This document shows, in pieces, positions 5,188-6,846 of a DNA stretch of 6,846 nucleotides. This DNA comes from Betaproteobacteria bacterium UBA7395 (GTDB lineage: Bacteria; Pseudomonadota; Gammaproteobacteria; Burkholderiales; Rhodocyclaceae), in assembly GCA_002470165.1 (NCBI GenBank), contig DKNF01000278.1, positions 1 through 6,846 of the forward strand, written 5' to 3'. A program made the translations under genes and the position numbers. Position 1 is the first letter of the stretch. Each line of letters starts with the position of its first letter. The notes under the pieces were generated by a model that was given only the letters and a program-made list of their open reading frames with translations, had not been told where the DNA came from and ran no database searches.

Positions 5188-6390
5188 ATGTACGCAGAAC
5201 GTGTCCTTTCCGGCATGCGTCCCACCGGGGCGCTGCATCTCGGCCATTACCACGGCGTCCTCAAGAACTGGGTTGAACTGCAGCAGGAATATCCCTGTCT
5301 GTTCTTCGTTGCCGACTGGCACGCCCTGACGACCCAGTACGACAATCCCCAGAACATCGAGAAGGCAACCTGGGACATGGTCATCGACTGGCTGGCGGCC
5401 GGTGTGGACCCGAACCAGGCGACCCTGTTCATCCAGTCGCGCGTGCCCGAACATGCCGAACTGCACCTGCTGCTGTCGATGATGACGCCGCTCGGCTGGC
5501 TGGAGCGCGTGCCGACCTACAAGGATCAGCAGGAAAAGCTGTCGAACAAGGATCTGTCGACCTACGGCTTCCTCGGTTACCCGCTGCTGCAGGCGGCCGA
5601 CATCCTCATCTACCGCGCCGACAAGGTGCCGGTCGGCGAGGATCAGGTACCGCACATCGAGTTCTCGCGCGAAATTGCCCGCCGCTTCAACCACCTCTAC
5701 GGCCGCGAACCCGGTTTCGAGGACAAGGCCCGCGAGGCGGTCAAGAAACTCGGCAGCAAGCGCGCCCGCCTGTATGAGGAGCTGCGTACCCGCTACCAGC
5801 AGGAAGGTCAGCGCGAAGCGCTCGAACAGGCGCATGCCGTGCTCGACGAAATCCAGCACCTGTCGGTGGCCGACCGCGAACGCCTGTTCGGCTACCTCGA
5901 AGGTACCGGCAAGATGATCCTTGCCGAGCCTGGGGCATTGCTTACCGCTGCGTCGCGCATGCCTGGCCTGGACGGGCAGAAGATGTCCAAGTCCTACGCC
6001 AACACCATCACCATGCGCGAATCGGAAGATTCGGTCGCCAAGAAGGTCAAGAGCATGCCGACCGATACCAATCGCGTGCGTCGCACCGATCCGGGCGATC
6101 CGGCGCGTTGCCCGGTGTGGCAACTGCACCAGGTGTACACCGACGAAGCCACGCGGGCGACGCTGGAGCAGGGCTGCCGCACCGCCGGTATCGGCTGCAT
6201 CGACTGCAAGCAGCCGGTGATCGAAGGCATCCTCAAGGAACAGGCGCCGATGCGCGAGCGTGCCCAGCTGTATCTCGACGATCCGGTGCTGGTCAAGAAC
6301 ATCATCGCCGACGGTTGCGAGAGGGCACGCGAGCTGGCGCGCGAGACGATGCGCGACGTGCGCGAGTCGATGGGTCTGGAATACCACTGA
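5188..6390 (+). CDS. trpS: Tryptophanyl-tRNA synthetase, long form with insert and four-cysteine motif
   Basis: TrpS activates tryptophan with ATP and charges tRNA-Trp. It is a class I synthetase with the HIGH-type signature 'HLGH' (17-20) and KMSKS at 265-269. Other family blocks are 'FVADWHALTTQY' (40-51), 'YPLLQAADILIY' (131-142), and 'VGEDQVPHIEFSREIARRFN' (149-168). At 400 residues it is about 66 longer than E. coli TrpS (334). The excess is one charged, probably helical insert at about 179-243. C308, C330, C337 and C340 form C-x21-C-x6-C-x2-C, similar to the iron-sulfur cluster motif of Thermotoga maritima TrpS. The start at 5188 fits the family N-terminus ('RVLSGMRPTGALHLGH') and lies 13 bases after the protease gene. 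The ribosome site is weak. No tryptophan attenuator is visible before it. Confidence 0.97.
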   Translation: MYAERVLSGMRPTGALHLGHYHGVLKNWVELQQEYPCLFFVADWHALTTQYDNPQNIEKATWDMVIDWLAAGVDPNQATLFIQSRVPEHAELHLLLSMMTPLGWLERVPTYKDQQEKLSNKDLSTYGFLGYPLLQAADILIYRADKVPVGEDQVPHIEFSREIARRFNHLYGREPGFEDKAREAVKKLGSKRARLYEELRTRYQQEGQREALEQAHAVLDEIQHLSVADRERLFGYLEGTGKMILAEPGALLTAASRMPGLDGQKMSKSYANTITMRESEDSVAKKVKSMPTDTNRVRRTDPGDPARCPVWQLHQVYTDEATRATLEQGCRTAGIGCIDCKQPVIEGILKEQAPMRERAQLYLDDPVLVKNIIADGCERARELARETMRDVRESMGLEYH

Positions 6391-6437
6391 TGTCCGCTGC
6401 GTCGTTCCGCTTCCGCCGTCCGGCGGTCGACGCATGA
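6390..6437 (+). CDS. Possible 15-codon coupling micro-ORF between trpS and scpA
   Basis: ATG at 6390 overlaps the last base of the trpS stop (TGATG). It opens a 15-residue frame (MSAASFRFRRPAVDA) whose TGA at 6435-6437 overlaps the scpA start (ATGA at 6434-6437). It fills the 43-base gap exactly, so ribosomes could pass from trpS to scpA by stop-restart steps. The peptide is basic and has no recognisable family. It has no ribosome site of its own beyond the coupling. It could be chance, as short frames are common in GC-rich DNA. Confidence 0.3.
   Translation: MSAASFRFRRPAVDA
6413..6426 (+). other. Small GC hairpin just before the scpA start
   Basis: CCGCC (6413-6417) and GGCGG (6422-6426) form a 5-bp stem with a GTCC loop, 7 bases before the scpA ATG. 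It occupies the place where a ribosome site would be expected, and no purine-rich site is visible. It could restrict independent initiation at scpA so that translation depends on ribosomes arriving from upstream. This is inferred and the stem is short. Confidence 0.3.
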
Positions 6438-6846
6438 ATCTTGCGGTCGATCTGCCGCCGCCGCTGTTCGAACCGGTGGCGCGCATTTACGGCGAGCCGA
6501 TGGAGGCCATGCCGCAGGATCTGTACATCCCGCCGGATGCGCTGGCGATCATGCTCGACGCCTTCGAAGGCCCGCTCGACCTGCTGCTCTACCTGATCCG
6601 CAAGGCCAACGTCGACATCCTCGACATTCCGATGGCGCCGCTGACCCGCCAGTATCTCGACTACATCGAGAACATGCAGGCGCAGAACCTGGAACTGGCG
6701 GCCGAGTACCTGGTGATGGCGGCGATGCTGATCGAGATCAAGTCGCGCATGCTGCTGCCACGGCCGAAGATCGGCGACGATGGCGAGGTCGAGGACCCGC
6801 GCGCCGAACTGGTCCGCCGCCTGATGGAATACGAGCAGATGAAGCT
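6434..6846 (+). CDS. scpA: Segregation and condensation protein A (kleisin subunit), partial, N-terminal 137 residues
   Basis: ScpA is the kleisin that bridges the SMC heads and, with ScpB, forms the condensin complex for chromosome compaction and segregation. The visible part has the family signature 'FEGPLDLLLYLIRK', then 'DILDIPMAPLTRQYL' and 'LELAAEYLVMAAMLIEIKSRMLLP', here cited as separate blocks around the family helices 'LELAAEYLVMAAM' and 'LIEIKSRMLLP'. An N-terminal extension of about 40 residues ('AVDLPPPLFEPVARIYGEP') precedes the core and is familiar from betaproteobacterial ScpA. ATG at 6434 is chosen because no other start lies in frame in the 45 bases upstream and because of its ATGA overlap with the micro-ORF. 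The gene runs off the right edge, so the SMC-binding C-terminal domain is not seen. scpB would be expected soon after. Confidence 0.95.
   Translation, partial: MNLAVDLPPPLFEPVARIYGEPMEAMPQDLYIPPDALAIMLDAFEGPLDLLLYLIRKANVDILDIPMAPLTRQYLDYIENMQAQNLELAAEYLVMAAMLIEIKSRMLLPRPKIGDDGEVEDPRAELVRRLMEYEQMK

Noticed and set aside
5113..6486. A 457-codon minus-strand open frame across trpS
   Set aside because: It mirrors trpS, which has all class I synthetase motifs. The antisense protein is R/H/G/L-rich with no recognisable domain.

Overview
The window is a GC-rich, tightly packed piece of what looks like a betaproteobacterial chromosome. The protein flavour and gene order (PHP phosphatase, yciO, M50 protease, trpS, scpA) resemble Rhodocyclales-type genomes such as Dechloromonas or Azonexus. 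That placement is inferred from remembered family features, not from a search. I see no mobile element, CRISPR array, tRNA or rRNA gene.

The left half (1-2963, minus strand) is a glycine cleavage operon, transcribed leftward as gcvT, gcvH, gcvP. GcvP runs off the left edge. A roughly 360-base untranslated leader precedes gcvT. It contains a good sigma70-type promoter, a tandem two-aptamer glycine riboswitch, and an intrinsic terminator hairpin that serves as the expression platform. The genes supply the P, H and T proteins that break glycine into CO2, ammonia and methylene-tetrahydrofolate. The riboswitch lets glycine itself control the operon. The fourth component, L protein (lipoamide dehydrogenase), is not in the window.

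The right half (about 3007-6846, plus strand) is a divergent, closely spaced run of five genes. In order they are a PHP-domain 3',5'-nucleotide bisphosphate phosphatase/RNase AM homologue, a YciO-family (TsaC/Sua5-like) protein, a small M50 site-2-type membrane metalloprotease, tryptophanyl-tRNA synthetase, and the N-terminal part of ScpA (a condensin-complex kleisin). Gaps are 4, 2, 13 and 43 bases. The last gap is bridged exactly by a 15-codon micro-ORF that overlaps both the trpS stop and the scpA start.

The two halves share a divergent promoter region at about 2935-3041. Most genes are ordinary housekeeping genes. The most unusual structure is in the riboswitch: the linker between the two aptamers is 124 nt long. 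Most of it is enclosed by a 16-bp stem that, when folded, would bring the effective linker back to about 19 nt. The next most interesting item is TrpS, which carries a four-cysteine motif like that of the iron-sulfur TrpS from Thermotoga, together with an insert of about 65 residues.
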